This document shows positions 43,768-51,870 of a stretch of DNA of 64,000 bases, one piece after another. A program made the translations under genes and the position numbers. Positions within the stretch are counted from its first letter, which is position 1; every line of letters starts with the position of its first letter. The DNA lies in NCBI GenBank assembly GCA_963781955.1, contig CAWAHU010000002.1, forward strand, positions 1 to 64,000, written 5' to 3'. The DNA comes from Bog-473 sp963781955. Its GTDB lineage: Bacteria > Actinomycetota > Acidimicrobiia > Acidimicrobiales > RAAP-2. The notes under the pieces are model-generated. The model ran no database searches. It was not told where the DNA came from and was given only the letters and a program-made list of their open reading frames with translations.

Positions 43768-45925
43768 GTGACCCCGTCCCGGCTGTGGTCGACGGTGTCC
43801 CTTGCAGCGGCGAGATCCCGTCGAGCGTGAGCGGGGGGTGCATGGCGCTGCCCTCCCGCCCGACGGGGACGACGGCCGGCAACCCGAAGGCCGCCGGCGC
43901 ATCACCACGACGGCGGTCGATGGCGTACGGGATGGCCGGGCACAGGACCGCGATGGCGATCAACGCCCACGCCAGCACCCAGTTGCCGATGACCCCGCCC
44001 AGGCGGAGCGCCCAGAGTCCGAAGACGGCGACGATGACACTCGTCAGCAGCGCCCGCCGGCGGACGACCGAGCCCCAGATCGGCCGCAGGCCCGAGGGGA
44101 TCAAGCCGTTGGGCGAGGTACCGACGCCGACCGCGCTGCCGCCGACCAGCACGGTCTGGAGCTGCACCAGCGAGGGGAAGAAGTTCGTCAGGGTGGGTCC
44201 CCCGAGGAAATACCCGGCCCCGGCGCCTGCGCCCACCGACCCGATGCCCACGATGACCATGGTCAGCAGCACCGACAGCCCGGTGAAGAACTGGAAGATG
44301 TCTGGAGCGGTGCTGCCGAGCGCCTGGCCGTAGAGCGCGCCGCCGATCCCCGCGATGGCCGCGGAGAACGCGAACACGGCGATCGGCAGGAGCCGCGTGT
44401 TCATCCCGAGCGTCGCGCAGGCCACGGGGCTGTCCTTGAACGCGAAGAGTTGGCTCCCGAATTCGGAGCGCCGCACCAGCACCACGAGCGCGACGAGCAC
44501 CACGAAGACCACCGAACCGACGATGAACTGGGTCTCCTTGCTCGCAATGTGCCACCCGAAGAGGTCGAACGGGACGAACGAGAGCGAGCCCGTGCCGAAT
44601 GGTGCGAACTGATGGCCGAAGAGGTCGAAGGCCGGGAGAGGAAACACCCAGGCGTCCATGGCGGTGGCGAACGCCGCCGTCGACAAGGCGAAGTAGATGC
44701 CCGACAGCCGCAGCGCGGGAAGCGCGACGAGGACCCCGGCCACGGCGCACACGCCGGCCGCGGCGAGCAGCGAGAGCGGGTTGCCTCCGGCTCCGGCGTG
44801 GCCCACCACGATGGCCCCGATCCCGGCGAAGGTCATCTGGCACAGCGAGAGCCGGCCGGCGTATCCCACGACCGGCACGAGCGACAGGCCGATGATCGCC
44901 AGGCCCCAGACCCGATCGAGGCTGTAGAGGTCGGACTGCGAGACGACCGTGGCGACCATGACGGCCATGACGACGGCGGCCACCCCGAAGATCGCCGTCC
45001 CGCGCCAGGTGGGGACCAGGGCCAGCTCCCGGCTGCGCAGGAGGCGGTGTCCTCGCAGGCGCGACTGGGGCAGCAGCAGGAGCGCGACGAACAGGACGAT
45101 GGCGGGCACGGCTCCGGCGAAGCCCTGGATGTAGGGATTCTGCGGCAGGTAGGCCACGGAGTAGCTGACGGCGAGGCCGAGGATCACCGCGCCGAGGAAG
45201 GTCATCGGGAGACTGCGGAGCCGGCCGATGACCGACGCCGCATAGGCATCGACGATGAGCAGCGTCAACGCGGTGGCCGAGAGGCTGACAGTCGGGGCGA
45301 CGAGGATCCCGGCCAGCGCGGCCAGGACACAACCCACGATCCACGCCGACCGGGCGCTCCGGACGCTGCTGGCGCCGTTGAGCGTCGTGAGGGTCCGGTC
45401 GTCGACGGAGGCCCGCATCGTCACGCCCAGTCGGGTCCGGTACAGCAGGACGCGCAGTGCCACGGCAACGAGGAGCGCCACCGCCAGCACGACGACGTCG
45501 TTGTAGGAGATGCGGATGGGGCCGAGCACCAGCGTCTGCCCGGCGAAGAGCGGTGGCAGGGCGCGGTACGTCTGCGGATCCCACACCCACTCCGCGATGC
45601 CCACCATGGCCAGGGCAAGGGCCAGGGTCACCACCAATTTGGCCGCTTCGGATGTCCCGTCGAGTCGTCGCATGACTCCGGCCTCGAGTGCGACGCCGAG
45701 GAGGGGGGCGAGGACGAAGAGACAGACCGCGAAGCAGAGCAACGTGTTCCATCCCCAGCCGACGTGCATCTGCCAGTAGGCGAACGCCGCCAGCATCCCG
45801 ATGGCGCCGTGGGACCAGTTGAAGATGCCCGTGGTGGCGTAGGTCAGGGTGAGACCGCTCGCCGTGATGGCGTAGATGCTGGCGGTCGCGAGCCCCCCGA
45901 TGGTGAAGATGATGAAGTCGTGCAT
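43757..45925 (-). CDS. Fused branched-chain ABC permease (LivH-LivM)
   Basis: The 722-residue membrane protein joins two permeases. The first half is LivH-like (IFTIGGLATASIYAITASG, GIFNWSHGAIGML) with about eight helices. The second half from about residue 310 is LivM-like (WGLAIIGLSLVPVVGYAGRL, LRLSGIYFALSTAAFA) with its own EAA-type loop (FAFKDSPVACATLGMN). A 45-residue hydrophilic tail ends the protein. Normally two separate genes, they are one here with no internal stop. The start ATG is 44 bases from an AT-rich promoter stretch at 45966-45981. Confidence 0.88.
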   Translation of the reverse strand: MHDFIIFTIGGLATASIYAITASGLTLTYATTGIFNWSHGAIGMLAAFAYWQMHVGWGWNTLLCFAVCLFVLAPLLGVALEAGVMRRLDGTSEAAKLVVTLALALAMVGIAEWVWDPQTYRALPPLFAGQTLVLGPIRISYNDVVVLAVALLVAVALRVLLYRTRLGVTMRASVDDRTLTTLNGASSVRSARSAWIVGCVLAALAGILVAPTVSLSATALTLLIVDAYAASVIGRLRSLPMTFLGAVILGLAVSYSVAYLPQNPYIQGFAGAVPAIVLFVALLLLPQSRLRGHRLLRSRELALVPTWRGTAIFGVAAVVMAVMVATVVSQSDLYSLDRVWGLAIIGLSLVPVVGYAGRLSLCQMTFAGIGAIVVGHAGAGGNPLSLLAAAGVCAVAGVLVALPALRLSGIYFALSTAAFATAMDAWVFPLPAFDLFGHQFAPFGTGSLSFVPFDLFGWHIASKETQFIVGSVVFVVLVALVVLVRRSEFGSQLFAFKDSPVACATLGMNTRLLPIAVFAFSAAIAGIGGALYGQALGSTAPDIFQFFTGLSVLLTMVIVGIGSVGAGAGAGYFLGGPTLTNFFPSLVQLQTVLVGGSAVGVGTSPNGLIPSGLRPIWGSVVRRRALLTSVIVAVFGLWALRLGGVIGNWVLAWALIAIAVLCPAIPYAIDRRRGDAPAAFGLPAVVPVGREGSAMHPPLTLDGISPLQGTPSTTAGTGSHGA

Positions 45926-46044
45926 CGAACGGCTTCGGTGCCCTCCCCGGCGCCGCGACCTGCGGCGATATATTTTATTCAGGCTAGCGAGTGCGGTTCA
46001 ATCTGTCACGTCGACCAGGCAGGCCGCCGAGCCCCTCGTCGACG

Positions 46045-46986
46045 TCAGCCAGACGGCTCGGCCGCGTAGAACTGGCCGGCCCACTTCCGGAATTCGGTGA
46101 TGGGTTTCTCGCTCGGTGCCAGCGCCGGCGAGGGCTGGTAGCGCTTGTGCTCCCAGATCGGGATGTCCTGATCGAGCTGGCGCGACACCTCGGCACCGAA
46201 GGCCTGGCCGATCTTCGCCGCGATGTCGTCACCGGCTGCGTGGTACATCGTGAAGCGCACCTGCACCCGGTCGCGCTCGAGCGGCGTGGTGGCTGACACC
46301 AGCGTCACCTTGCCCATCAGCGTGAAGTGCACGATGCCGATCCCGGGGCCGTAGCTGTTCGACTCGATCTCCCCCTCGAACTCGCCGCGCGAGGTCTGGA
46401 AGGACTGCCCGCTGCGGGTCCGCCGGTAGGGACCTTCGATGTGCAGCTCCCCCACCTGGCTGACCCGGCTCATGCCGTGGACCGAGCGGAAGTGCGCCAT
46501 GTCGACCGAGTTCTCCGCCACCTCTTGCCACGCCGTGCCGACCTCGCGGTCCATGCGCAGGCACTCGACCGGTTCGTTCGGCAAGGCATCGGGCACCTCC
46601 CAGCGCGGCCCCACCGTGGGGTCGGGGTGATACCACGCCAGCAGATGACCGTTGCGCTCAGTGGTCGGGTAGGTGCGCAGCCGCGCCTTGCCGTTGGTCC
46701 GCTCGGCGTAGGGGATGTCGACGTTGCGCCCGCCGGTGTCGAAGGCCCACTCGTGGAACGGGCACACCAGGCAGCCGTCGACCACCCTTCCCCCGTAACC
46801 GAGGTGGGCACCGAGATGCGGGCACCAGGCATCGGCGACGCGTCGCAAACCGTCGCCGTCCCGCCATACGACGAGCTCGTTGCCGAAGGCGTGCATCGGG
46901 ACGGCGTCGGTGTCCGGGAGCTCGTCGAGCCGGCCGAGGGAGAACCACCCGTACGGCACGGGGAAGGGAAAGGGTGGGCGCGTCAT
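46045..46986 (-). CDS. Rieske non-heme iron oxygenase, second copy
   Basis: The 313-residue oxygenase has the Rieske site C55-x-H57 and C75-xx-H78 (CPHLGAHL, CPFHEW) and the mononuclear iron site D162-xx-H165-xxxx-H170 (VDMAHFRSVH). It shares layout with the copy at 31936 (same spacing, PFPxPxGWF near the start, IPIWExKRY near the end), so both are KshA-type paralogues. AGGAGATCCCCGACAG precedes the ATG. The enoyl-CoA hydratase gene ends 15 bases upstream. No reductase is near. Confidence 0.88.
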   Translation of the reverse strand: MTRPPFPFPVPYGWFSLGRLDELPDTDAVPMHAFGNELVVWRDGDGLRRVADAWCPHLGAHLGYGGRVVDGCLVCPFHEWAFDTGGRNVDIPYAERTNGKARLRTYPTTERNGHLLAWYHPDPTVGPRWEVPDALPNEPVECLRMDREVGTAWQEVAENSVDMAHFRSVHGMSRVSQVGELHIEGPYRRTRSGQSFQTSRGEFEGEIESNSYGPGIGIVHFTLMGKVTLVSATTPLERDRVQVRFTMYHAAGDDIAAKIGQAFGAEVSRQLDQDIPIWEHKRYQPSPALAPSEKPITEFRKWAGQFYAAEPSG

Positions 46987-47000
46987 CTGTCGGGGATCTC

Positions 47001-47804
47001 CTAGCGCAGCTTCCACTGCACCGGTTTGCGCTGTGTGAAGGCATCCTGGCCCTCCTTGAGCGCCCGCGCCGACGTCCCGAGCTGCAGGAACACGTTGCCC
47101 AGCGACAGCGCCTGATCCGAGGAGAGGCTCCGGGCCGCCCAGAGCGTTCGCAGGGTCGCCTGCACGCTGATGGCCGGCGACGCCGCGATCCGCTGTGCCA
47201 GGTCCTCGGCCGTCTCCAACAGATCCCCGGCGGGCACCACCTCGCTGACCAGTCCCGTCTCGCGGGCGGTGCGGGCCGACATGCGCTCGTTGGCCCCGGT
47301 GAGCGTCATGCGGACGAGGTCCCCGAACGCCATCCTGTTCATGAGCAGGATGGGCTCGTACGCTGCCGTCATCGTGTAGGTGACGTGAGGGTCGAAGAAC
47401 GTCGCGTGCTCCGCAGCGATGACGATGTCGCACTCACCCAACAGGTAGAAGCCCCCGGCGCACGCCATTCCGTTGACCGCGGCGATGACCGGCTTCCACA
47501 GTTCCTGGCTCTTCGGCCCGATCTTCCGTCCCGGGTCTTCGTAAGTGAACGGGTCGTACTCGGTGTCGACGGGGATGTCGCTCCGGTCGATGCCGGTGCA
47601 GAACGCCTTCTCGCCGGCACCGGTGAGCACAACCACGCGCACGTCGTCGTCCACGCGCAGCCATCGCCAGACCGACTCGAGCTCGTCCTGCATCGCCTCG
47701 TTGAACGCATTGTGCACCTCGGGCCGGTTGAGCGTGACACGCGCCACTCCGTCGTTTACTTCACACAACAGGGTCGTGAGGTCGGTCGGCCTGGCGTCGC
47801 TCAT
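47001..47804 (-). CDS. Enoyl-CoA hydratase/isomerase family protein
   Basis: The 267-residue crotonase-fold protein has LNRPEVHNAFNEAM, the oxyanion-hole region AAVNGMACAGGFYLLGECDI and ANERMSARTARETGLV. The first catalytic glutamate position is occupied by G (ACAGGFYL), while ECD supplies a later acidic residue, so hydratase activity is not certain. The ATG at 47804 has TAGGGT six bases upstream (leaderless). It heads the Rieske operon and may act on a ring-cleaved CoA ester. Confidence 0.86.
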   Translation of the reverse strand: MSDARPTDLTTLLCEVNDGVARVTLNRPEVHNAFNEAMQDELESVWRWLRVDDDVRVVVLTGAGEKAFCTGIDRSDIPVDTEYDPFTYEDPGRKIGPKSQELWKPVIAAVNGMACAGGFYLLGECDIVIAAEHATFFDPHVTYTMTAAYEPILLMNRMAFGDLVRMTLTGANERMSARTARETGLVSEVVPAGDLLETAEDLAQRIAASPAISVQATLRTLWAARSLSSDQALSLGNVFLQLGTSARALKEGQDAFTQRKPVQWKLR

Positions 47805-47862
47805 GGCACGACCCTAACCAACGCCACGAGACGACCCAGCCCGAGCAGTGCCGGCGCGCGGC

Positions 47863-48147
47863 CTAGAAGGTCTCGCTCACCTGCGTCACGGGCGCAATGT
47901 TCGTGTAGTTGGCCACATCGGCCAGGATCGCCCCAGTGGCCTCAGAGCCGAGAGCCGCCTGCAGGTCGTCGGCCGACGCGAAGAGGAAGTGCACCGCGGC
48001 CACGTTGGGACCGTCCACGCCCCGGTCGATCTCGACCCTCGTCGGCTTCCAGCTGTCGCGGCACAGCGGCACGTGCTTCTCGCGGTAGTAGTCGTGGTCG
48101 AAGGTGCACCCCTCGGCCTGCGGGTAGAACACGGAGAATCGGATCAT
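47863..48147 (-). CDS. EthD-domain small protein
   Basis: The 94-residue protein is an alpha-beta ferredoxin-fold EthD member: MIRFSVFYPQAEGCTFDHDYY, then HVPLCRDSW and VAAVHFLFASADDLQAAL. EthD proteins accompany oxygenase or ether-degrading clusters and often aid an enzyme step or act as small dehydratases/isomerases. It follows the VOC gene by 50 bases on the same strand and precedes the hydratase gene. The role is inferred from company. Confidence 0.78.
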   Translation of the reverse strand: MIRFSVFYPQAEGCTFDHDYYREKHVPLCRDSWKPTRVEIDRGVDGPNVAAVHFLFASADDLQAALGSEATGAILADVANYTNIAPVTQVSETF

Positions 48148-48197
48148 GGCGGTGCAGCTTCCTTCCTGTGGGAATCGGTCCTCGTCGCGGCAGCACG

Positions 48198-48971
48198 TCA
48201 GTGACGCTGCACCAGCTCCACCAGGTACCCGTCCGGTCCGCCGACGAAGGCGACGGTAGTCGGCCAGCGGTCGAGACGCACCGGGGCGAGAATCGATGGG
48301 GCGCCCGCGGCCACAGCGGTGTCGTGCAGGCCGGCACAGTCGTCGGTGTTGACGTAGAGCTTCCACATCGACCCCATCCGGATCGGTCCGTCCGCCAGCA
48401 GCTGCTGGGCCAGTTGCAGCTTCGAGCCCTGCGCCGGGTTCTCCACGATGGCCTCGTGGGCGTGCTCGATCTCGGTGCGGCTGGTGCACTCCAGACCCAG
48501 TCGCTCGAAGTAGGCGACGGCGGACTCGATGTCGCTCACGTTGAGGCAGTACTGCCCGAGCCAGACCTCCCCGTCCGGCGTGCCCGCGGGCCACGGGTCC
48601 CGCTCGACCAGCTCGACCAGGTAGCCATCGGGGTCTCGGACGAACCCGACCGTGACCGGCCAGCGGTCGAGCCGCTGCGGCGCCGCGTCGACGGTCGCAC
48701 CCGCGGCCACGGCCGCTCCGAAGAGTCCGGCAACGTCGTGGGTGTTGACGTAGAGCTTCCAGAACGCCGTGCCGAGGTCGAAGGGCCCCTCGGCGCTCTT
48801 CTGTTGGGCGAGCTGGAGCTTCGACCCGCCGGCGGCGTTCTCGACGATGGCCTCCCGGGCCTGATCGATCTCCGTGCGGCTCGTGCACTCCAGGCCGAGG
48901 GCCGTGTAGAAGCCGACCGAGCGCTCGAGATCGGTGACATCGAGGCAGTACTGCCCGAGCCAGCTGGTCAC
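48198..48971 (-). CDS. Tandem two-domain VOC (glyoxalase/dioxygenase-fold) protein
   Basis: The 257-residue protein consists of two similar VOC modules, residues about 1-128 and 134-257. Each starts (V/W)LGQYCLxVxDxExxVxxFxxLGLECTSRTEI and ends DPDGYLVELV or GPDGYLVELV. Internal duplication is recent enough that long segments match. VOC metalloenzymes include extradiol dioxygenases, glyoxalases and epimerases. The GTG at 48971 has GGGAGGGAGCG upstream. The AT-rich element at 49037 is 65 bases before it. Confidence 0.82.
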   Translation of the reverse strand: MTSWLGQYCLDVTDLERSVGFYTALGLECTSRTEIDQAREAIVENAAGGSKLQLAQQKSAEGPFDLGTAFWKLYVNTHDVAGLFGAAVAAGATVDAAPQRLDRWPVTVGFVRDPDGYLVELVERDPWPAGTPDGEVWLGQYCLNVSDIESAVAYFERLGLECTSRTEIEHAHEAIVENPAQGSKLQLAQQLLADGPIRMGSMWKLYVNTDDCAGLHDTAVAAGAPSILAPVRLDRWPTTVAFVGGPDGYLVELVQRH

Positions 48972-49036
48972 GTGCGCTCCCTCCCGGGCGGCGGACGGGT
49001 CTCCGCCCGCGCACCCGCTCCCTGCCGTCCGTCGTT

Positions 49037-49058
49037 GTTTTGATAATAGATTAGGAAA
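49037..49058. promoter_or_regulatory. AT-rich motif copy B in VOC/isochorismatase-like divergent promoter
   Basis: TTTTGATAATAGAT, two variable bases and GGAAAT repeat the 31863 element at 20 of 22 positions. It lies between two divergent genes, like copies A and C. Confidence 0.6.
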
Positions 49059-49138
49059 TATGCCGACCTGCTGCAATCGGCATCGCGGCGCCACCCCGGC
49101 CTCGGAGCCGCCGGGCCGGCGCTCACTAGGGTGACGAC

Positions 49139-49741
49139 ATGGGCGATCCTCGGACGACAGCGTTGCTCTTCATCGAGTGCCAGCGAGGCGTGGTCGGCGA
49201 CCTCTCGATGCTCCCCGCCCTGGCCGAGGCGGCCCGCCCGGCCCTGGCCACCATGGGTCGCCTGGCCGCCGGCGCCCGGGAGCACGGCGTGCAGGTGGTG
49301 CACCTGACCTACTTCCCGCTGGCCGGCCGTCGCTCCGAGAACAGGCGTGCCCCGCTGATGCGCGCCACCACCGCCAGCAAGGACTGGCACCCGGCGCACC
49401 CGGCATACGAGATCGTGCCGGAAGTCGGCGTCGGGCCCGACGACCTGCTCCTGCCACGGCACCAGGGCATCTCCCCCGTACACCGCACCGAGGTGCTGCC
49501 CATCCTGCGCAACATGGGGATCGACGAGGTGGTGGTGGCCGGGGTCTCGACCAATCTCGCCGTGCTGCTGACGGCCGTGGGCGCGGTCGACGAGAACTTC
49601 GCCGCCACGATCCCCGTCGACGCCGCCGTGGGCACCCCGCCCGAGCACCACGAGTCGATGCTGCGGCACAGCCTGGCCTTCGTCGCCCGCCTCGCCACCA
49701 CCGACGAGTTACTCGCCGAGTGGTCCACCGGGCCAGGTTGA
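49139..49741 (+). CDS. Isochorismatase-like hydrolase lacking the catalytic cysteine
   Basis: The 200-residue protein has the isochorismatase fold: LLFIECQRGVVGDL, then GISPVHRTEVLPILRNMGI and VVVAGVSTNLAVLLTAVGA. In active family members the last motif carries a cysteine where this protein has alanine (NLAV), and the first aspartate is replaced by glutamate (FIEC). The usual Asp-Lys-Cys triad is thus not present in the standard places. The ATG at 49139 follows TAGGGT by six bases (leaderless). It may be a non-hydrolytic member or use another nucleophile. Confidence 0.75.
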   Translation: MGDPRTTALLFIECQRGVVGDLSMLPALAEAARPALATMGRLAAGAREHGVQVVHLTYFPLAGRRSENRRAPLMRATTASKDWHPAHPAYEIVPEVGVGPDDLLLPRHQGISPVHRTEVLPILRNMGIDEVVVAGVSTNLAVLLTAVGAVDENFAATIPVDAAVGTPPEHHESMLRHSLAFVARLATTDELLAEWSTGPG

Positions 49742-49760
49742 CCGGCCCGGTGGCGGAAGC

Positions 49761-51224
49761 TCAGCCGGGCCAGGCGATGGCCTTGGTCTCCAGGTACTGC
49801 TCGAAGCCCTCGGTGCCGCACTGGCGACCGATGCCGCTGTCCTTGTAGCCGCCGTACGGCGAGTCCGCCCCGTACCACAGACCGCCGTTGACCCCGATGG
49901 AGCCGGTGCGGATGCGCTTGGCCACCGCGGTGGCCCGCTCCTCGTCGGCCGAGACCACGCCGCCCGAGAGGCCGTACTTCGAGTCGTTGGCGATGCGCAC
50001 GGCGTCGTCGTCGTCCTCGTAGGGGATGACGACGAGCACGGGCCCGAAGATCTCCTCCTGCGCGATGGTCATGGAGTTGTCCACGCCGGCGAAGAGGGTG
50101 GGCTCGACGAAGTAGCCCTTGTCCAGATGGGCGGGGCGACCACCGCCGCAGATCAGCTTGGCCCCCTCCTCCTGCCCCTTGGCGACGTACCCGAGCACCC
50201 GGTCCCGCTGGCGGGCGCTGACGAGCGGGCCCATCAGGTTCCCGTCGTCCTTTGGGTCTCCGTAGGGGATGCCGGCCATCCCGGCGGCGACCAACTCGAC
50301 GGCCTCGTCGTACCGGTTGCGGGGCACGAGCAGACGCGACTGCATGGCGCAGCCCTGACCACCGTGCACGCACACCATGGACGCCATGGGCACGCTCGAG
50401 GCGAAGTCCGCGTCGTCGAGGACGATCATGGCCGACTTGCCGCCCAGCTCGAGGAAGACCCGCTTGAGGGTGGCGGCGCCCTTCTCCATGATGCGCTTGC
50501 CCGTCGCCGTGGAGCCGGTGAACGAGATCATGTCGACCAGCGGGGAGATCGTCAGCTCCTCCCCCACCAGGTGGTCGGCCGAGGTGACCACGTTGAGGAC
50601 GCCGGCGGGGATGTCGGTCTTCTCGGCCACCAGGCGGCCCAAGCGGGTGGCGTTCCACGGTGTGTCCGGCGCCGGCTTGAGGACGGCCGTGTTGCCGGTG
50701 GCCAGCACCGCCCCCAGCTTGTTGAGGGTCACCTCGACCGGGTAGTTCCACGGCACGATGGCGCCGACGACGCCCATGGGTTCCTTCAGGACGGCCCGCC
50801 GCGAGACCATGCCCATCTTCTCGGACTTGGGCAGCGGGCGTTCCCACTCAAAGGTGTCGATCATCTGAGCCGGGTAGAGGAGCGCGTCCTCGAGCGGCCA
50901 GTCGAGCTGGGCGGCGTAGGTCAGCATCCGCGGCGTCCCCACCTCGGCCACCAGCTCCTCGCGGTACTCCTCGCGCTCGGAATCGAGCGCCGCATGGAGC
51001 TGCTCCAGACAGCGCTTGCGGAACGCGTGGTCGGTCGACCAGTTCGTCTCGTCGAAAGCGCGGCGGGCGGCGGCGATAGCACGGCGCATGTCCTCGGCCG
51101 AGGCGTCGGCCACCTCGCCCAGCACCTCCTCGGTGGCCGGGTTGATGTTCTCGAACCGCTTGCCCGAGGAGGCCTCGACGAGCTCGCCGTCGATGAGCAT
51201 CCGGACCTCACCGTTGCTGGACAT
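49761..51224 (-). CDS. Aldehyde dehydrogenase family protein
   Basis: The 487-residue protein has the ALDH fold: PWNYPVEVTLNKLGAVLATG, FTGSTATGKRIM, the general-base motif LELGGKSAMIV and the catalytic cysteine in GGQGCAMQSRL. EEIFGPVLVVIPY and NDSKYGLSGGV follow. Length and motifs are complete. It is the last gene of the island on the right. The likely step is oxidation of an aldehyde made by ring cleavage or retro-aldol reaction, which is inference. Confidence 0.9.
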   Translation of the reverse strand: MSSNGEVRMLIDGELVEASSGKRFENINPATEEVLGEVADASAEDMRRAIAAARRAFDETNWSTDHAFRKRCLEQLHAALDSEREEYREELVAEVGTPRMLTYAAQLDWPLEDALLYPAQMIDTFEWERPLPKSEKMGMVSRRAVLKEPMGVVGAIVPWNYPVEVTLNKLGAVLATGNTAVLKPAPDTPWNATRLGRLVAEKTDIPAGVLNVVTSADHLVGEELTISPLVDMISFTGSTATGKRIMEKGAATLKRVFLELGGKSAMIVLDDADFASSVPMASMVCVHGGQGCAMQSRLLVPRNRYDEAVELVAAGMAGIPYGDPKDDGNLMGPLVSARQRDRVLGYVAKGQEEGAKLICGGGRPAHLDKGYFVEPTLFAGVDNSMTIAQEEIFGPVLVVIPYEDDDDAVRIANDSKYGLSGGVVSADEERATAVAKRIRTGSIGVNGGLWYGADSPYGGYKDSGIGRQCGTEGFEQYLETKAIAWPG

Positions 51225-51422
51225 GCCGCGACCCCCTTCGGATCTCGAGGAACTCCCCCGGTGGCGAGGCTACGTTTGCCCAGCTCGGCGGGTCAAGACC
51301 AGACGTGAGCACTCCGGTTGCCTCGAGGAGTTGCCGCCATCGTGTCGATTCGGGACCGGTTCGTTCGACGCCCTACCACGGTGAGGCGAACGGCGCCTCA
51401 CTCCGAGAGATGGATCTGCATC

Positions 51423-51870
51423 ATGCGATTCTTGGGTTACACCCTCGCCAGCGAGGCTGACGCTCCCGCGCCTGAGCCGCGGCCCCGAGCTGTTCGAACA
51501 GATGGGTGCTTCGTCGAGGAGGCGACCAAGGCCGGGGTCATCGTGGCCACCGGCGGGATCGCGCCGACGTCCGAAGGCGTGATCGTCAGTCTCGAGGACG
51601 GGGAGTACACGGTGCTCGACGGCCCTTTCACCGAGGCCAAGGAGATCGTCGGCGGGTGGGCGTTCCTCGAATGCCGTGACCTTCCCGAGGCCGTCGAGTG
51701 GGTCCGAGCGCCTCCGCCTCATCTTCGTGGCGTGCCACCCCGTGCTGAGCGTCCCGGCCCGGGTTGCACCGACGCCGATGCCGCCGGAGCCTTCGAGCGC
51801 GCCGCGGCCCTGGCCCGCAACGAGCCCGAACGCGGCCTGACCGAGGCGCGCGCAAGGGCCGGACGTGCCC
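51423..51870 (+). pseudogene. DGPF-domain protein joined to ECF42 sigma-factor remnants
   Basis: The 5' part is a YCII/DGPF protein: MRFLGYTLASEADAP, EEATKAGVIVATGGIAPTSE and YTVLDGPFTEAKEIVGGWAF. Two small compensating slips near 51480-51515 spoil the ELFEQMGAFVEE segment. Near 51700 the sequence turns into another frame with ERLRLIFVACHPVLSVPARV, a motif of the ECF42 sigma factors that normally sit beside DGPF genes. Further on, DAAGAFERAAALARNEPER matches the sigma C-terminus. Most of the sigma gene, about 300 codons, is missing. This is a deletion scar. Confidence 0.6.

Noticed and set aside
43802..46069. A very long plus-strand open frame (about 755 codons) antisense to the LivHM permease
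   Set aside because: It is the complement of a GC-rich membrane protein gene, with a Glu/Arg/Asp/His-rich low-complexity product, no ribosome site and no family. It is a shadow of the real gene.
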